The translations under genes were made by a program, and so were the position numbers. DNA of 64,000 nucleotides from an uncultured Nesterenkonia sp. (lineage in GTDB: Bacteria; Actinomycetota; Actinomycetes; Actinomycetales; Micrococcaceae), in the NCBI GenBank assembly GCA_946222885.1, contig CAMIAK010000009.1, forward strand, positions 62,001 through 126,000, read 5' to 3'. Shown here one piece after another: positions 16,292-24,767 of the stretch (positions are counted from its first letter, which is position 1; every line of letters starts with the position of its first letter). The notes under the pieces were generated by a model. The model did no database searches. It was not told the origin of the DNA and was given only the letters and a program-made list of their open reading frames with translations.

Positions 16292-17032
16292 TCAGACGGC
16301 GGTGCTGATGCTGACCTGGCGGAGGTCCTTCAGGCGGTGGGTGAGCGGAAGCTGCACCTGATCGCTCTGGTTAACCCCTACCACGGTGAGCCCGGCCCGC
16401 CGCGCCGACTCTGCTCCGGCCGGGGAGTCCTCGAAGGCCACGGCCCGCTCCGGCGGGATGCTCAGACGCCCGACGGCGGTCAGGTACAGCTCCGGCTCGG
16501 GCTTGCCGTGGAGCACGTCGTCCAACGTGCACACGGTGCGCACCGTCCCCAGGATGCCCACCTGGTCCAGCATGGCGGTCACATCCCGGCGCAGCCCGTT
16601 GCTGGCCACCGCCACCGGCACGCGCGCCGCCAGCTCGGAGATGAGCTCGACGGCGCCGGGCATGGGCTCCACGCCCTCGGCCAGCAGCGCGGAGTACCGC
16701 TCGGTCAGCTGGGCGGCGACCTCCCGGACCCGGCCCTGGCAGGAGCTTCCCGCAGAGTCCGACGGCTCACCGCCCTCCGCCCGGACCAGCCGGGCGGCGG
16801 TGTCATCCACGGAGAGGCCCAGGAAGTCCTCCGGCCGGAGTGCCGCGTCGCTGTCGTACTCCTCAGAAGCCTCCTCCAGCCACCCGGCGAGCATCTGCAG
16901 CCAGATCGACTCGGAGTCCACCAGCAGCCCGTCGCAGTCGAAGACCGCCCCGGAGATCTTCAGCTCCCGGGCGCCCTCCGGCGTCTCCAGGCGCAGGCAC
17001 AGCTCCTCGCCCCTCGGGAGTCCCGCGCTCAT
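16292..17032 (-). CDS. HAD hydrolase, beta-phosphoglucomutase-like
   Basis: This 246-residue HAD-superfamily enzyme has motif I VFDCDGLLVDSE (nucleophile and general acid Asp), motif II VAVASNG, motif III Lys in HGKPEPELYL and motif IV VAFEDSPAGAESA, with an alpha-helical cap after motif I. This is the beta-PGM/phosphatase subgroup. It starts at 17032, overlapping the ABC ATPase stop as ATGA, so its substrate probably relates to the imported compound. It lacks the phosphonoacetaldehyde hydrolase motif I, so PhnX is unlikely. Dephosphorylation of an imported organophosphate is the simplest reading. Confidence 0.82.
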   Translation of the reverse strand: MSAGLPRGEELCLRLETPEGARELKISGAVFDCDGLLVDSESIWLQMLAGWLEEASEEYDSDAALRPEDFLGLSVDDTAARLVRAEGGEPSDSAGSSCQGRVREVAAQLTERYSALLAEGVEPMPGAVELISELAARVPVAVASNGLRRDVTAMLDQVGILGTVRTVCTLDDVLHGKPEPELYLTAVGRLSIPPERAVAFEDSPAGAESARRAGLTVVGVNQSDQVQLPLTHRLKDLRQVSISTAV

Positions 17033-18093
17033 CGGGCGGCCGCCTCGGCGCCCTGCCCGACGGCGGGGATGCGCAGGGCGGGGGCTGACATGACGTAGGG
17101 GTTGACCCGGGTTCCGGGTGTCAGGTCGGAGGCCTCGGCCGCGGAGACGGAGGTGACCATCTCCAGCAGCTGCCCGTCTGCCCCGGCCACTCCGGTGGTC
17201 GCGCGGACCACGGTCCGTTCGCCGGTGTAGATCTGGCTGACCACAGTGCACTCCCCCTCCTGGTCCGGGACCAGGGTGAGGTCCTCGGGGCGGATGAACA
17301 GCGTGTCCAGCCCGGCACCGGGGGCGCGGACCGGAAGCCGGCCGCCGTCGTACCCCGGGTCCACGCCCACTTCGGTCACCGTGCCCACAAAGCGGGCCAC
17401 GAACTCGGTGGAGGGGCGCTGATAGACGGCGCGGGGCTCGTCGATCTGCTCGATCACCCCGGAGTTCAGCACTGCCACGCGGTCGGCGATGGCCAGCGCC
17501 TCCTCCTGGTCATGGGTGACGAACATGGTGGTGATCCCCAGCTGCTGCTGCAGCCGGCGGATCTCCTCACGGATCTGCACCCGCACGATGGCGTCCAGCG
17601 CGGAGAGCGGCTCGTCCAGCAGGAGCACCTCCGGCTGGGTGGCCAGGGCCCGCGCCAGCGCCACACGCTGCTGCTGGCCGCCGGAGAGCTGGGCGGGGAA
17701 CCGGGAGGCGAACTCGCCCAGTCCGCACATCTCCAGCATCTCGCCGGCGGTGCTGCGCCGCTTCTCCGCAGCGACCTTGCGCACCCGCAGCCCGTATTCG
17801 ACGTTGTCCTGCACCGTCATGTTCGGGAAGAGGCTGTAGGCCTGGAACACCATGCCGATGCCGCGGCGGTTCGGCGGGACCCCGGTGAGGTCCTTGCCGC
17901 CCACCAGCACCCGGCCGGCGGTGGGGGTCTCGAATCCGGCCAGGATCCGCAGCGCGGTGGTCTTGCCGCAGCCGGAGGGGCCCAGCACGGTGACCAGCTC
18001 CCCGGCGCCGAGGGTCAGGTTCATGTCCTGCAGCACCGTCGTGGGGCCGAACTTCTTGGAGACACCCTCCAGGGACACTTCGTTGGAGCTCAT
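17029..18093 (-). CDS. ABC importer ATPase, PotA/FbpC class
   Basis: This 354-residue ATPase has Walker A GPSGCGKTT, Q-loop MVFQAYSLFPN, signature LSGGQQQRVALARAL, Walker B VLLLDEP and a C-terminal TOBE-like domain (about 250-340). It belongs to the class that energises polyamine, ferric iron or 2-aminoethylphosphonate importers. The gene order SBP-permease-permease-ATPase, a divergent UTRA-type regulator and a phosphatase resemble PhnSTUV-type loci; that is inference. It overlaps the upstream permease by ATGA. Confidence 0.88.
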   Translation of the reverse strand: MSSNEVSLEGVSKKFGPTTVLQDMNLTLGAGELVTVLGPSGCGKTTALRILAGFETPTAGRVLVGGKDLTGVPPNRRGIGMVFQAYSLFPNMTVQDNVEYGLRVRKVAAEKRRSTAGEMLEMCGLGEFASRFPAQLSGGQQQRVALARALATQPEVLLLDEPLSALDAIVRVQIREEIRRLQQQLGITTMFVTHDQEEALAIADRVAVLNSGVIEQIDEPRAVYQRPSTEFVARFVGTVTEVGVDPGYDGGRLPVRAPGAGLDTLFIRPEDLTLVPDQEGECTVVSQIYTGERTVVRATTGVAGADGQLLEMVTSVSAAEASDLTPGTRVNPYVMSAPALRIPAVGQGAEAAAR

Positions 18094-19007
18094 GATGCGG
18101 TTGCTTTCTCTCGAGAACGTTCGGCACGTGCGGCCCGGCCTGCCGGGGAGAACCGGTCGGCGGACAGCGTGGCGATGAACAGCAGGGCCCAGGTCGCCAG
18201 GTTCAGCAGCACGGCGATGGCGATCGAAGCGCGGAAGTTGTTGGAGGACACGTCATAGAGCCAGACCGGGATGGTCTGCTGACCCAGCGTGGCCGCCAGG
18301 GAGAACTCCCCGAAGCAGAGCGCGGTGGTGAAGAACACCGAGAACAGCATGGAGCCGCGGATGTTCGGGATGACCACGCGCCAGATCGTGCCCCAGATGC
18401 CCGAGCCCAGGATGGCCGATCCCTCCACCATCGCCTTCAGCGGGATGGTGCGCAGGCCGGCGTCGATGGAGCGGAAGGTGAACGGCAGGCACAGCACCAC
18501 ATAGGTGCCCACCAGGATCAGCGGCAGGTCCGGGCTCTGCAGGAACTGGCTGATCTGGCTGGGCAGCGAGCCGCGCCCCTGCTGGGCTCCCCAGCGCAGC
18601 AGGGCGACGACGCCGGCCGCGATGGCGATCGGCGGGACCACCAGCGGCAGGGTGCACAGGATCTCCAGGATCGGCCGGAGCTTCGGCGCCCACAGATGGA
18701 CGGCCACCAGGGCAGGGACCAGCGTGGCGATGAGGACCACGATGGTCAGCCCGGTGATCAGGAAGGTCCGGGAGGCCGCGGCGGCCAGGCTGGCGTCCTC
18801 GGTGAGCACCGAATAGGCGTTCAGCGAGAAGCTCCCGCCGGGGAACACCGCGTAGTAGATGGCGCAGAGCACCGGGATGGTCACATACAGCCCGACGGCG
18901 ACCACCGGAAGCCAGCGGGAGAATCTGATGCCGGCGCCGGGGCCGTCCTTCTGCCGCGGCGGTTCCGCTTCGGTCCGGACGCGTGCGGCCGGGGTCACTG
19001 CACCCAT
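18090..19007 (-). CDS. ABC importer permease, second subunit
   Basis: A 305-residue binding-protein-dependent permease with about six helices and an EAA-type loop at VEGSAILGSGIWGTIWRVVIPNI. It pairs with the following permease to form the membrane channel. The ATG at 19007 follows GGAGG at suitable spacing and overlaps the upstream permease gene by 13 nt; an open frame continues further upstream but only as out-of-frame sequence of the neighbour. The end overlaps the ATPase start. Confidence 0.85.
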   Translation of the reverse strand: MGAVTPAARVRTEAEPPRQKDGPGAGIRFSRWLPVVAVGLYVTIPVLCAIYYAVFPGGSFSLNAYSVLTEDASLAAAASRTFLITGLTIVVLIATLVPALVAVHLWAPKLRPILEILCTLPLVVPPIAIAAGVVALLRWGAQQGRGSLPSQISQFLQSPDLPLILVGTYVVLCLPFTFRSIDAGLRTIPLKAMVEGSAILGSGIWGTIWRVVIPNIRGSMLFSVFFTTALCFGEFSLAATLGQQTIPVWLYDVSSNNFRASIAIAVLLNLATWALLFIATLSADRFSPAGRAARAERSREKATAS

Positions 19008-19939
19008 CGTGCGCTCCTCCTCTGCAGACGGTTGAACAGGAAGAGCACGGCGACGGCGATGACCACCATCGTCACGCCCAGGGCCATGGCGATCGGCTGG
19101 CTGGCCGGGCTCTGGCCCAGCAGCGAGGAGATGCTCAGCGGGATCAGCGGGAACCCGCCGGCGCCGATCAGCACCGCCGCCGAGGCGTGGGTGGCGAAGG
19201 CCGCGCCGAAGCACAGGATCCAGCCGCCCAGCAGGGCCGGCGTGGCGATGGGGAGGCCCACCCGCATCCAGAAGGTGGCCGGGGAGCCGCCGAGGGCGGC
19301 GTTGGCCTCACGCCATTCGCGGCGCAGCCCGACGAAGGTCGGCAGGGTCACCATGACCATCGTGGGGATCAGGAAGTACTGGTACATGACCACCAGGCCC
19401 TGCCAGGAGTACAGCGAGAAGCCGATGGCCTCCAGGTTCAGCGCCGCGTAGACCACCCCGGCGTTGCCCAGGGTGACGATGAAGGAGAACGCCAGCGGAG
19501 CGCCGCCGTCGTTGGCCAGCACCGAGGAGAACACCGCGACCACCGAGTCCAGCTTTTTGGAGCGGATCTGCGCGATGCAGAAGGAGGCCACCGTGCCGAC
19601 CACGGCGGCGATCAGCGAGCCGACCAGGGAGACCTGGATCGAGTTGAGGATCGCCTGGGAGTGCGATCCGCTGGTCAGCGCGGCGAAGTTGTCGAACCCG
19701 ACGCCGGTGCCGCCGTCCTCGGCGGTGACGGTGAAGGCGATGACGGCCATGCCGGCGATCGGCAGGATGAAGAACAGCAGGAGGACCAGCGTCAGCGGCA
19801 GCAGGGAGAGGGTGGCCGGCGAGCGCAGGGCCGCGCCGACCCCCTTCCAGCGGGCCCGGCTGAGCAGGGAGGGCCGCTGCGCCGGGGAGGCGGCGGCACC
19901 TCCCTGCTCGGCAGAAGGCTGTGTCACGGGCAGTGTCAC
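18995..19939 (-). CDS. ABC importer permease, first subunit
   Basis: This permease (314 residues from the GTG at 19939) has six hydrophobic helices and an EAA-type loop at REANAALGGSPATFWMRVGLPI. The GTG overlaps the stop of the binding-protein gene as GTGA, the usual coupling in this operon; an in-frame GTG at 19957 adds six residues and cannot be excluded because neither has a strong ribosome site. A Pro/Ala-rich cytoplasmic N-terminus precedes helix one. Confidence 0.82.
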   Translation of the reverse strand: MTLPVTQPSAEQGGAAASPAQRPSLLSRARWKGVGAALRSPATLSLLPLTLVLLLFFILPIAGMAVIAFTVTAEDGGTGVGFDNFAALTSGSHSQAILNSIQVSLVGSLIAAVVGTVASFCIAQIRSKKLDSVVAVFSSVLANDGGAPLAFSFIVTLGNAGVVYAALNLEAIGFSLYSWQGLVVMYQYFLIPTMVMVTLPTFVGLRREWREANAALGGSPATFWMRVGLPIATPALLGGWILCFGAAFATHASAAVLIGAGGFPLIPLSISSLLGQSPASQPIAMALGVTMVVIAVAVLFLFNRLQRRSARWVQ

Positions 19940-21081
19940 TGGACGGTGCCGTCCCACTGCTCGTTGACGATCTCCTGGTTGGCCTCACGCTGTTCCAGGG
20001 TGGGCTGCGGGGCCTCGATGCCGTCCTGGCTGGGCAGCTGGGCCAGGGCGTCCTCGTCCACGGTGCCCTGTTCGATCATGGCGTCCAGGCGGACCGGGGA
20101 GACGTAGCCCTCCAGCAGGATGTTCTGGCCCTCGTCGGAGAAGAGGAACTCGTAGAACAGGCGGGCCACGGCGGGGTTGGGTGCGTCCTCGTTGATGGAG
20201 GCCGCGTAGAAGGACGAGACCTGGCCGTCCTCGGGCAGGGTGATCTCCAGCTCGATGCCGGCATCCTCCTCGAGGTCGTCGGCGATGGGCTGCAGCAGGT
20301 AGTCCCAGTCGATGACGATCGGGGTCTCGCCGGTCTCGATGGTGCCGGCGTCGGCCTCGACCGGGATGAGGTTGCCCATCTCGGAGAGCTCGCCGAAGAA
20401 CTCGATGCCGGGCTCGATGTCGTCGAAGCTGCCGCCGTTGGCCTCGGCCGCCGCGTGGACGATCATGAAGGCGCCCTCGGAGGCGGTGGGGTTCGAGGGC
20501 AGGGCGACCTGGCCGGAGTACTGCGGGTCCAGGAGGTCCTCGAAGCTCTCGGGGCAGTCGTCCACCCGGGAGGTGTCGCAGCCGATGGCGATGGTGCCGC
20601 CCAGGTGGTTGATCCAGGTGCCGGACTCGGAGACGAACTCCTCATCGATGTCGTCGATGGTCTCCGGGGCGTACTCGGCCAGCAGCCCGTCCTCTGCGGC
20701 GTCCTCGGCGAAGCTCACGCCGGTGTCCAGGTAGTCCAGGGAGTTGTCCTGGCCCTGGCGGTTGATGACCGCGTTGATCAGGTCCTGGCTGGAGCCGGTG
20801 GAGGTGTCGTTGTTGATCTCGATGTCGTATTCCTCAGAGAAGGCCTCCAGCAGCGGGCCGTAGTTGGCCCAGTCCTCGAAGAGGCCCATGGCGTTGAACT
20901 GGCCCTCGGCCTGGGCGTCCTCGATCAGCTGGTCCATGCCGCCGCCGTCCTCCACAGAGGTGGCCTCCCGCCAGTTGGCGGAGGATTCGGATTCGCCTCC
21001 CCCGTCTCCGCAGGCGGTGAGCCCGAAGGTCACGACGCCGGCGAGGCCGAGGAGCTTGGTGGTGCGGGTGCGAGTGCTCAT
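19936..21081 (-). CDS. ABC importer substrate-binding lipoprotein
   Basis: A 381-residue extracellular solute-binding protein of the Fe(III)/spermidine/AEP-like class (bacterial family 1/6). Its signal sequence ends in lipobox GLTAC. The mature part begins with a Gly/Glu/Ser-rich tether and has FEDWANYGPLLEAF, NNDTSTGSSQDLINAV, GGTIAIGCDTSRVDDCP (a likely disulfide) and LPSNPTASEGAFMIVHAA segments typical of the fold. No tyrosine cluster for iron binding stands out. First gene of the operon; its promoter region carries two TCACTAGTGA sites. Confidence 0.85.
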   Translation of the reverse strand: MSTRTRTTKLLGLAGVVTFGLTACGDGGGESESSANWREATSVEDGGGMDQLIEDAQAEGQFNAMGLFEDWANYGPLLEAFSEEYDIEINNDTSTGSSQDLINAVINRQGQDNSLDYLDTGVSFAEDAAEDGLLAEYAPETIDDIDEEFVSESGTWINHLGGTIAIGCDTSRVDDCPESFEDLLDPQYSGQVALPSNPTASEGAFMIVHAAAEANGGSFDDIEPGIEFFGELSEMGNLIPVEADAGTIETGETPIVIDWDYLLQPIADDLEEDAGIELEITLPEDGQVSSFYAASINEDAPNPAVARLFYEFLFSDEGQNILLEGYVSPVRLDAMIEQGTVDEDALAQLPSQDGIEAPQPTLEQREANQEIVNEQWDGTVQ

Positions 21082-21168
21082 CAGGGTTGGTTCCTTCTGT
21101 GCTGCGGGACGTGCCGTACGCGGCGCCCCTCACGGATACGGCCGGTCTCGGCCCTAACGTCCCTATCC

Positions 21169-21178
21169 TCACTAGTGA
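21169..21178. promoter_or_regulatory. GntR-type operator, copy 1
   Basis: TCACTAGTGA, a perfect 10-bp palindrome between the binding-protein gene and the divergent GntR/UTRA gene. Its twin lies 33 bp away, about three helical turns, suggesting cooperative binding by the adjacent regulator. Confidence 0.7.
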
Positions 21179-21201
21179 ACTACTCAGAGTCAAGTAAAAG
21201 A

Positions 21202-21211
21202 TCACTAGTGA
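21202..21211. promoter_or_regulatory. GntR-type operator, copy 2
   Basis: A second perfect TCACTAGTGA palindrome, on the same face of the helix as the first. Both lie in the binding-protein gene's upstream region and are good candidates for repression by the GntR protein. Confidence 0.7.
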
Positions 21212-21288
21212 AAATGACAGTTGTGCGACCGGCAGGTGACAGCTGGGTGAACGGTGTCGGCCGGCGTCGGGACGCTCTGATCAGGCCG

Positions 21289-21294
21289 TAGACT
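21289..21294 (+). promoter_or_regulatory. Minus-10 of leaderless gntR-type gene
   Basis: TAGACT lies exactly 6 nt before the ATG at 21301 and there is no ribosome site, so transcription probably begins at the start codon. Confidence 0.55.
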
Positions 21295-21300
21295 GGGACA

Positions 21301-22065
21301 ATGGCATCGTTCGCCTTCTCGAACATCGCGCAGGCGCTGCGTGATGAGATCAGCGCAGGGACATACCCGGTCGGCTCTTCGCTGCCCTCCGAGCGTGAGC
21401 TCAGCGCGCGCTTCCAGGTCTCTCCCGGCACCGTCCGCGTGGCGCTGAAGGAGCTGGTCGCAGAGGGCACGGTGGACGGCATCCGCGGCCGGCCCAAGAC
21501 GGTGATCCGCATGCCGCGGCGGCAGGCCTCCTTCGACGAGTTCCGCAGCTTCGCCCAGTGGGCACGGCACCAGGGGCTGGAGCCGGGTGGGCTGGTGCTC
21601 TCCTCGGAATGGCTCATCGCCTCACGGATGGACGAGGAGCTGCTGCGCGTCCCGCCGGGGCACCGCGTCTACAGCGTGGTGCGGCTGCGCACCCTGGACG
21701 GGGCGAACGTCATGCTGGAGCACACCCACTACCCCGAATGGCTCGGCGAGATCGTCTCCCGGGTCCCCGACGACGCCGCCTCGGTGACCGCGGTGCTCGC
21801 CGAGGACCACGACGTCCACTTCAGCCATGCCGAGCATGTCTTCGCCGCCGAGGGAGCCCGCGCCAAGGAGGCCTCCCGGCTGGGCGTCTCGCGCGGGACC
21901 GCACTGCTGGTGCACCGGCGGATCTCCCGCGACCCCTCCGGCCGCCCGCTGGAATGGTCCACCGACCGCTACATCTCCGGGAAGATCATGCTCTCGGCCG
22001 GCTCCTCCTGGCACCACAGCCCCCTGCAGTGGACCGTCCCCGGCACCGAGCCCTGGGACTCCTGA
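21301..22065 (+). CDS. GntR-family regulator with UTRA domain
   Basis: This 254-residue protein has an N-terminal GntR winged helix (about 1-70; IAQALRDEISAGTYPVG, LPSERELSARFQVSPGTVR) and a C-terminal UTRA ligand-binding domain (about 90-245; RVYSVVRLRTLDGANVMLEHT, LLVHRRISRDPSGRPLEWS). UTRA domains sense small ligands, often sugars or phosphonates. It is divergent from the ABC importer operon and is the obvious regulator of the two TCACTAGTGA sites. It appears to be leaderless, so it lacks a ribosome site. Confidence 0.9.
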   Translation: MASFAFSNIAQALRDEISAGTYPVGSSLPSERELSARFQVSPGTVRVALKELVAEGTVDGIRGRPKTVIRMPRRQASFDEFRSFAQWARHQGLEPGGLVLSSEWLIASRMDEELLRVPPGHRVYSVVRLRTLDGANVMLEHTHYPEWLGEIVSRVPDDAASVTAVLAEDHDVHFSHAEHVFAAEGARAKEASRLGVSRGTALLVHRRISRDPSGRPLEWSTDRYISGKIMLSAGSSWHHSPLQWTVPGTEPWDS

Positions 22066-22087
22066 GAGGCCGATCCCTCACCCCGCA

Positions 22088-22156
22088 TTGATTGGGCGAA
22101 GAACGTGTGAAAGACGGCCGCCCTGGGCCTCAGAGGCGTGTTCTTCGCCCAATCAA
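22088..22156. terminator. Long inverted repeat between convergent genes
   Basis: Perfect 17-bp arms at 22088-22104 and 22140-22156 with a 35-nt loop, between the ends of the GntR gene and the minus-strand monooxygenase. It has no T-tract and a large loop, like the elements at 1755, 2954 and 15223. Confidence 0.55.
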
Positions 22157-22164
22157 CCGAGGGT

Positions 22165-23520
22165 TCAGAGGGACAGCCGGCGGGCAGGGTGGTCCTCGGC
22201 CAGGCGCGGGCCGCTGCCCAGCAGCTGCTCGCGCAGGGTCACCGGGGCCTCCGGCCGCTCGGGCAGCAGGCCGCGGCGCCTCAGCTCCGGGGTCACGTAG
22301 TGCTCGAAGCGCTCGAAGTCAGCAGGGCGCACCGCCGCGGAGATGTTGAAGCCGTCCACCCCGGAGACCTCCTGGAAGCGCACCAGCTGGTCCACCACCT
22401 GGGAGGGGTCCCCCACGATCAGCGGACCGCGGCCGCCGATGGAGATGAACTCGGCGACGTCGCGCACGGTCCACCGCTTCGAGGGGTCCTTGGTGAACAT
22501 CGCCAGCGCAGACTGGTTGGCCTCGGTCTGGACGTCGGCGACGTAGTCGTCCTCCTTCAGATCCGAGAGGTCGACGCCGGTCCAGCCGCCGAACAGCGTG
22601 AGCGCAGCCTCGGTGTCCACATACTTCCTGTACTCCTCCACCCGGGCCTTCGCCTCCGCCTCGGTCTCCCCGACGACGACGGTCACCATCGCGGAGAACT
22701 TCACCGACTGCGGATCGCGGCCGGCCTCGGCCAGCCCGGCGCGGGTGTCCTTGACCTGTTCGGCCAGCTTCTCCGGCTTGGCGTTGATGACGAAGATCGC
22801 CTCCCCGTGGTCCACCGCGAACTTCTGCCCGCGGGCCGAAGAGCCGGCCTGGAAGAGCAGCGGAGTGCGCTGCGGGCCGGGGTGGGTGAGCATCTGCCCG
22901 GGCACCGAGAACCAGGGAGAGCTGTGCCCGATGCCGTGCACCTTCCCCGGGTCGGCGAAGACCCCGGTCTCACGGTCGGCGACGACGGCCCCGTCCTCCA
23001 CCGAGTGCTCGAAGAGCTTGTACATGACCTCCATGAACTCATCGGCCCGGTCGTACCGCTCGTCGTGCGGGATCTGGCCCTCCATGCCGAGATTCCGGGC
23101 GGCGGAGTCCTGGTAGCTGGTGACGATGTTCCAGGCCACCCGCCCCTGGGTCAGGTGGTCCAGGGTGGCGAACCGCCGGGCCAGCAGGTACGGCTGCTCA
23201 TAGGTGACCGAGGCGGTGACCCCGAAGCCCAGATGGGTGGTGGCCGCGGCCAGCGCCGGAACGATCACCTGGGGGTCCAGCAGCGGATACTGCACTCCCC
23301 CGCGCGCCGCAGAGTGGTGCGTGCCGCCGTAGACGTCGTAGACCCCGGGGATGTCGGCCAGGAAGAGGCTGGAGAAGCCGGCCCGCTCCAGGGTCTGCGC
23401 CAGGCCCGTCCAGTACCCGAGCTGGTCGAACTCATCGATCCTGGACTCGGGGTGCCGCCACAGCCCTGGGGACTGATGGACGGGCACGAGCATGTCGAAG
23501 GCGTTGAAGTGGATGCTCAA
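22165..23520 (-). CDS. FMN-dependent monooxygenase, NtaA/DmoA type (copy 2)
   Basis: A 451-residue luciferase-like monooxygenase, paralogous to the 13.2-kb protein: NAFDMLVPVHQSPGLWRHP, LADIPGVYDVYGG, VTYEQPYLLARRFATLDHL, GRVAWNIVTSYQDSAA and ISIGGRGPLIVG are shared landmarks. It needs reduced FMN from a partner reductase. It is the last gene of a SAM-I-controlled operon (metN-metI-metQ-metQ-sfnB-like-this gene) and overlaps the upstream flavoenzyme by ATGA. Oxidative cleavage of a C-S bond in an organosulfur compound is inferred; the substrate is unknown. Confidence 0.88.
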   Translation of the reverse strand: MSIHFNAFDMLVPVHQSPGLWRHPESRIDEFDQLGYWTGLAQTLERAGFSSLFLADIPGVYDVYGGTHHSAARGGVQYPLLDPQVIVPALAAATTHLGFGVTASVTYEQPYLLARRFATLDHLTQGRVAWNIVTSYQDSAARNLGMEGQIPHDERYDRADEFMEVMYKLFEHSVEDGAVVADRETGVFADPGKVHGIGHSSPWFSVPGQMLTHPGPQRTPLLFQAGSSARGQKFAVDHGEAIFVINAKPEKLAEQVKDTRAGLAEAGRDPQSVKFSAMVTVVVGETEAEAKARVEEYRKYVDTEAALTLFGGWTGVDLSDLKEDDYVADVQTEANQSALAMFTKDPSKRWTVRDVAEFISIGGRGPLIVGDPSQVVDQLVRFQEVSGVDGFNISAAVRPADFERFEHYVTPELRRRGLLPERPEAPVTLREQLLGSGPRLAEDHPARRLSL

Positions 23521-24767
23521 TTCTTCTCCTCACTGCTGCCCGAGGAGTCGGTCTTCCTCTGAGCGTCGCCGATGGCGTTGAGACCCTCGGGCAGAGTCCC
23601 GTTGATCTCGTGGTCTCCGATCGAGCGGGCACGGAAGACGATCGGGTTATGGGTGGCGATGGTCTGGGCGTTGCGCCAATGACGGTCCAGGGCCTTGGGG
23701 CGCATGGTCGCCGAGGCGCCCACCGTCTGGAAGAGCTCCTGGGTGACGCTGATGACCAACTCAGGAACTGAGACGTGCGCGCGCTCGACGGCGATCTCGG
23801 CCTCGTAGACCTCGCGCGGCAGCTCTCCGCCGAAGTCCGGGCTGCCGGTCCCCGCCTCCAGGCCGGCCTGCAGGGCGCGGTCCTGGATGCGCGCCACCTC
23901 CAGCACGGTGGCCTCGGCCGCGAAGGTCTTGGCCGACATCGTGCCGATGATCTGCTGGATGAGCGGATCATCCTTGAACAGCTGTCCGGAGCCGGAGGTG
24001 TTGAAGGTGCGCTTCCTGCGGCGCACCAGCTCCGCGGCGTCGCGCACTGCGGCCTTGGCCACGCCCACCTGGGCGGCCAACAGGTAGAGCTGGAAGAAGG
24101 CGGCCTCATGCACGGCCTCATGGCCGCCCACCACCCGGTCGAGCACTCCGTGGGGCCCCACCTCCACGCCTTCGAACTCGGTGGTCCCGGTCCCGGTGAG
24201 GCGCTGGCCGAAGCCGTCCCAGTCGTCATGGACGGTGACACCCGGGGCGTCCACGGCGACGACGGCGAACTTCCGCCCACCCTCGGCGCGTGAGGCGGAG
24301 ACGCGGGTGTAGTCGGAGAAGATCGTGCCGGTGCAGTAGAACTTCTCACCGTCCAGGACGGCCTCTCCGCCCTTTTGGCTGAGCACTGTGTTCAGTTCGC
24401 CCAGCGCATTGCCGCCCTTCTCGGTGGAGGCGTTGCCCACAGTCTTCCCCGCCAGCACCTGCGCGTACCAATGCGCGCGGATCTCCTCCGGCTGGAAGCG
24501 GATGGCCTCCACGAAGCCGAAGTGCCCGCGGTAGAGGTGGGCCACGTTGGAGTCCGCCTCGGCCAGCCGGATCAGCTCGGTGATGAGCTCCTCGATGCTC
24601 AGCCCCGGCCCGCCGTATTCGGCCGGCACGCGCAGCGCGCCGAACCCGGCCTCGTCCAGCTTCCGCACCGGCTCGAAGGGCAGCTCCCGCTCCAGCTCGC
24701 GGTGCACCGCTCCGGCGGCGATCTCCTCCAGCAGCTCCTCCGGGAGCCGGGTGCTCTCAGCGCTCAT
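23517..24767 (-). CDS. SfnB/DszC-like flavin monooxygenase
   Basis: This 416-residue protein has the acyl-CoA dehydrogenase fold but belongs with SfnB/DszC flavin monooxygenases rather than true dehydrogenases: the N-terminal helical domain contains RVPAEYGGPGLS, the flavin region has GNASTEKGGNALG and FYCTGTIFSDY, and the C-terminal domain ends with RHWRNAQTIATHNPIVFRARSIGD, a DszC-like ending. SfnB is needed for growth on dimethyl sulfone in Pseudomonas and DszC oxidizes dibenzothiophene sulfur. It overlaps the preceding metQ by 11 nt and the following monooxygenase by 4 nt, so the two flavoenzymes are made together. Confidence 0.85.
   Translation of the reverse strand: MSAESTRLPEELLEEIAAGAVHRELERELPFEPVRKLDEAGFGALRVPAEYGGPGLSIEELITELIRLAEADSNVAHLYRGHFGFVEAIRFQPEEIRAHWYAQVLAGKTVGNASTEKGGNALGELNTVLSQKGGEAVLDGEKFYCTGTIFSDYTRVSASRAEGGRKFAVVAVDAPGVTVHDDWDGFGQRLTGTGTTEFEGVEVGPHGVLDRVVGGHEAVHEAAFFQLYLLAAQVGVAKAAVRDAAELVRRRKRTFNTSGSGQLFKDDPLIQQIIGTMSAKTFAAEATVLEVARIQDRALQAGLEAGTGSPDFGGELPREVYEAEIAVERAHVSVPELVISVTQELFQTVGASATMRPKALDRHWRNAQTIATHNPIVFRARSIGDHEINGTLPEGLNAIGDAQRKTDSSGSSEEKN

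Noticed and set aside
16292..17032. Phosphonoacetaldehyde hydrolase (PhnX) for the HAD gene
   Set aside because: Motif I is VFDCDGLLVDSE of the beta-PGM type, not the PhnX type, and no PhnW aminotransferase is nearby.
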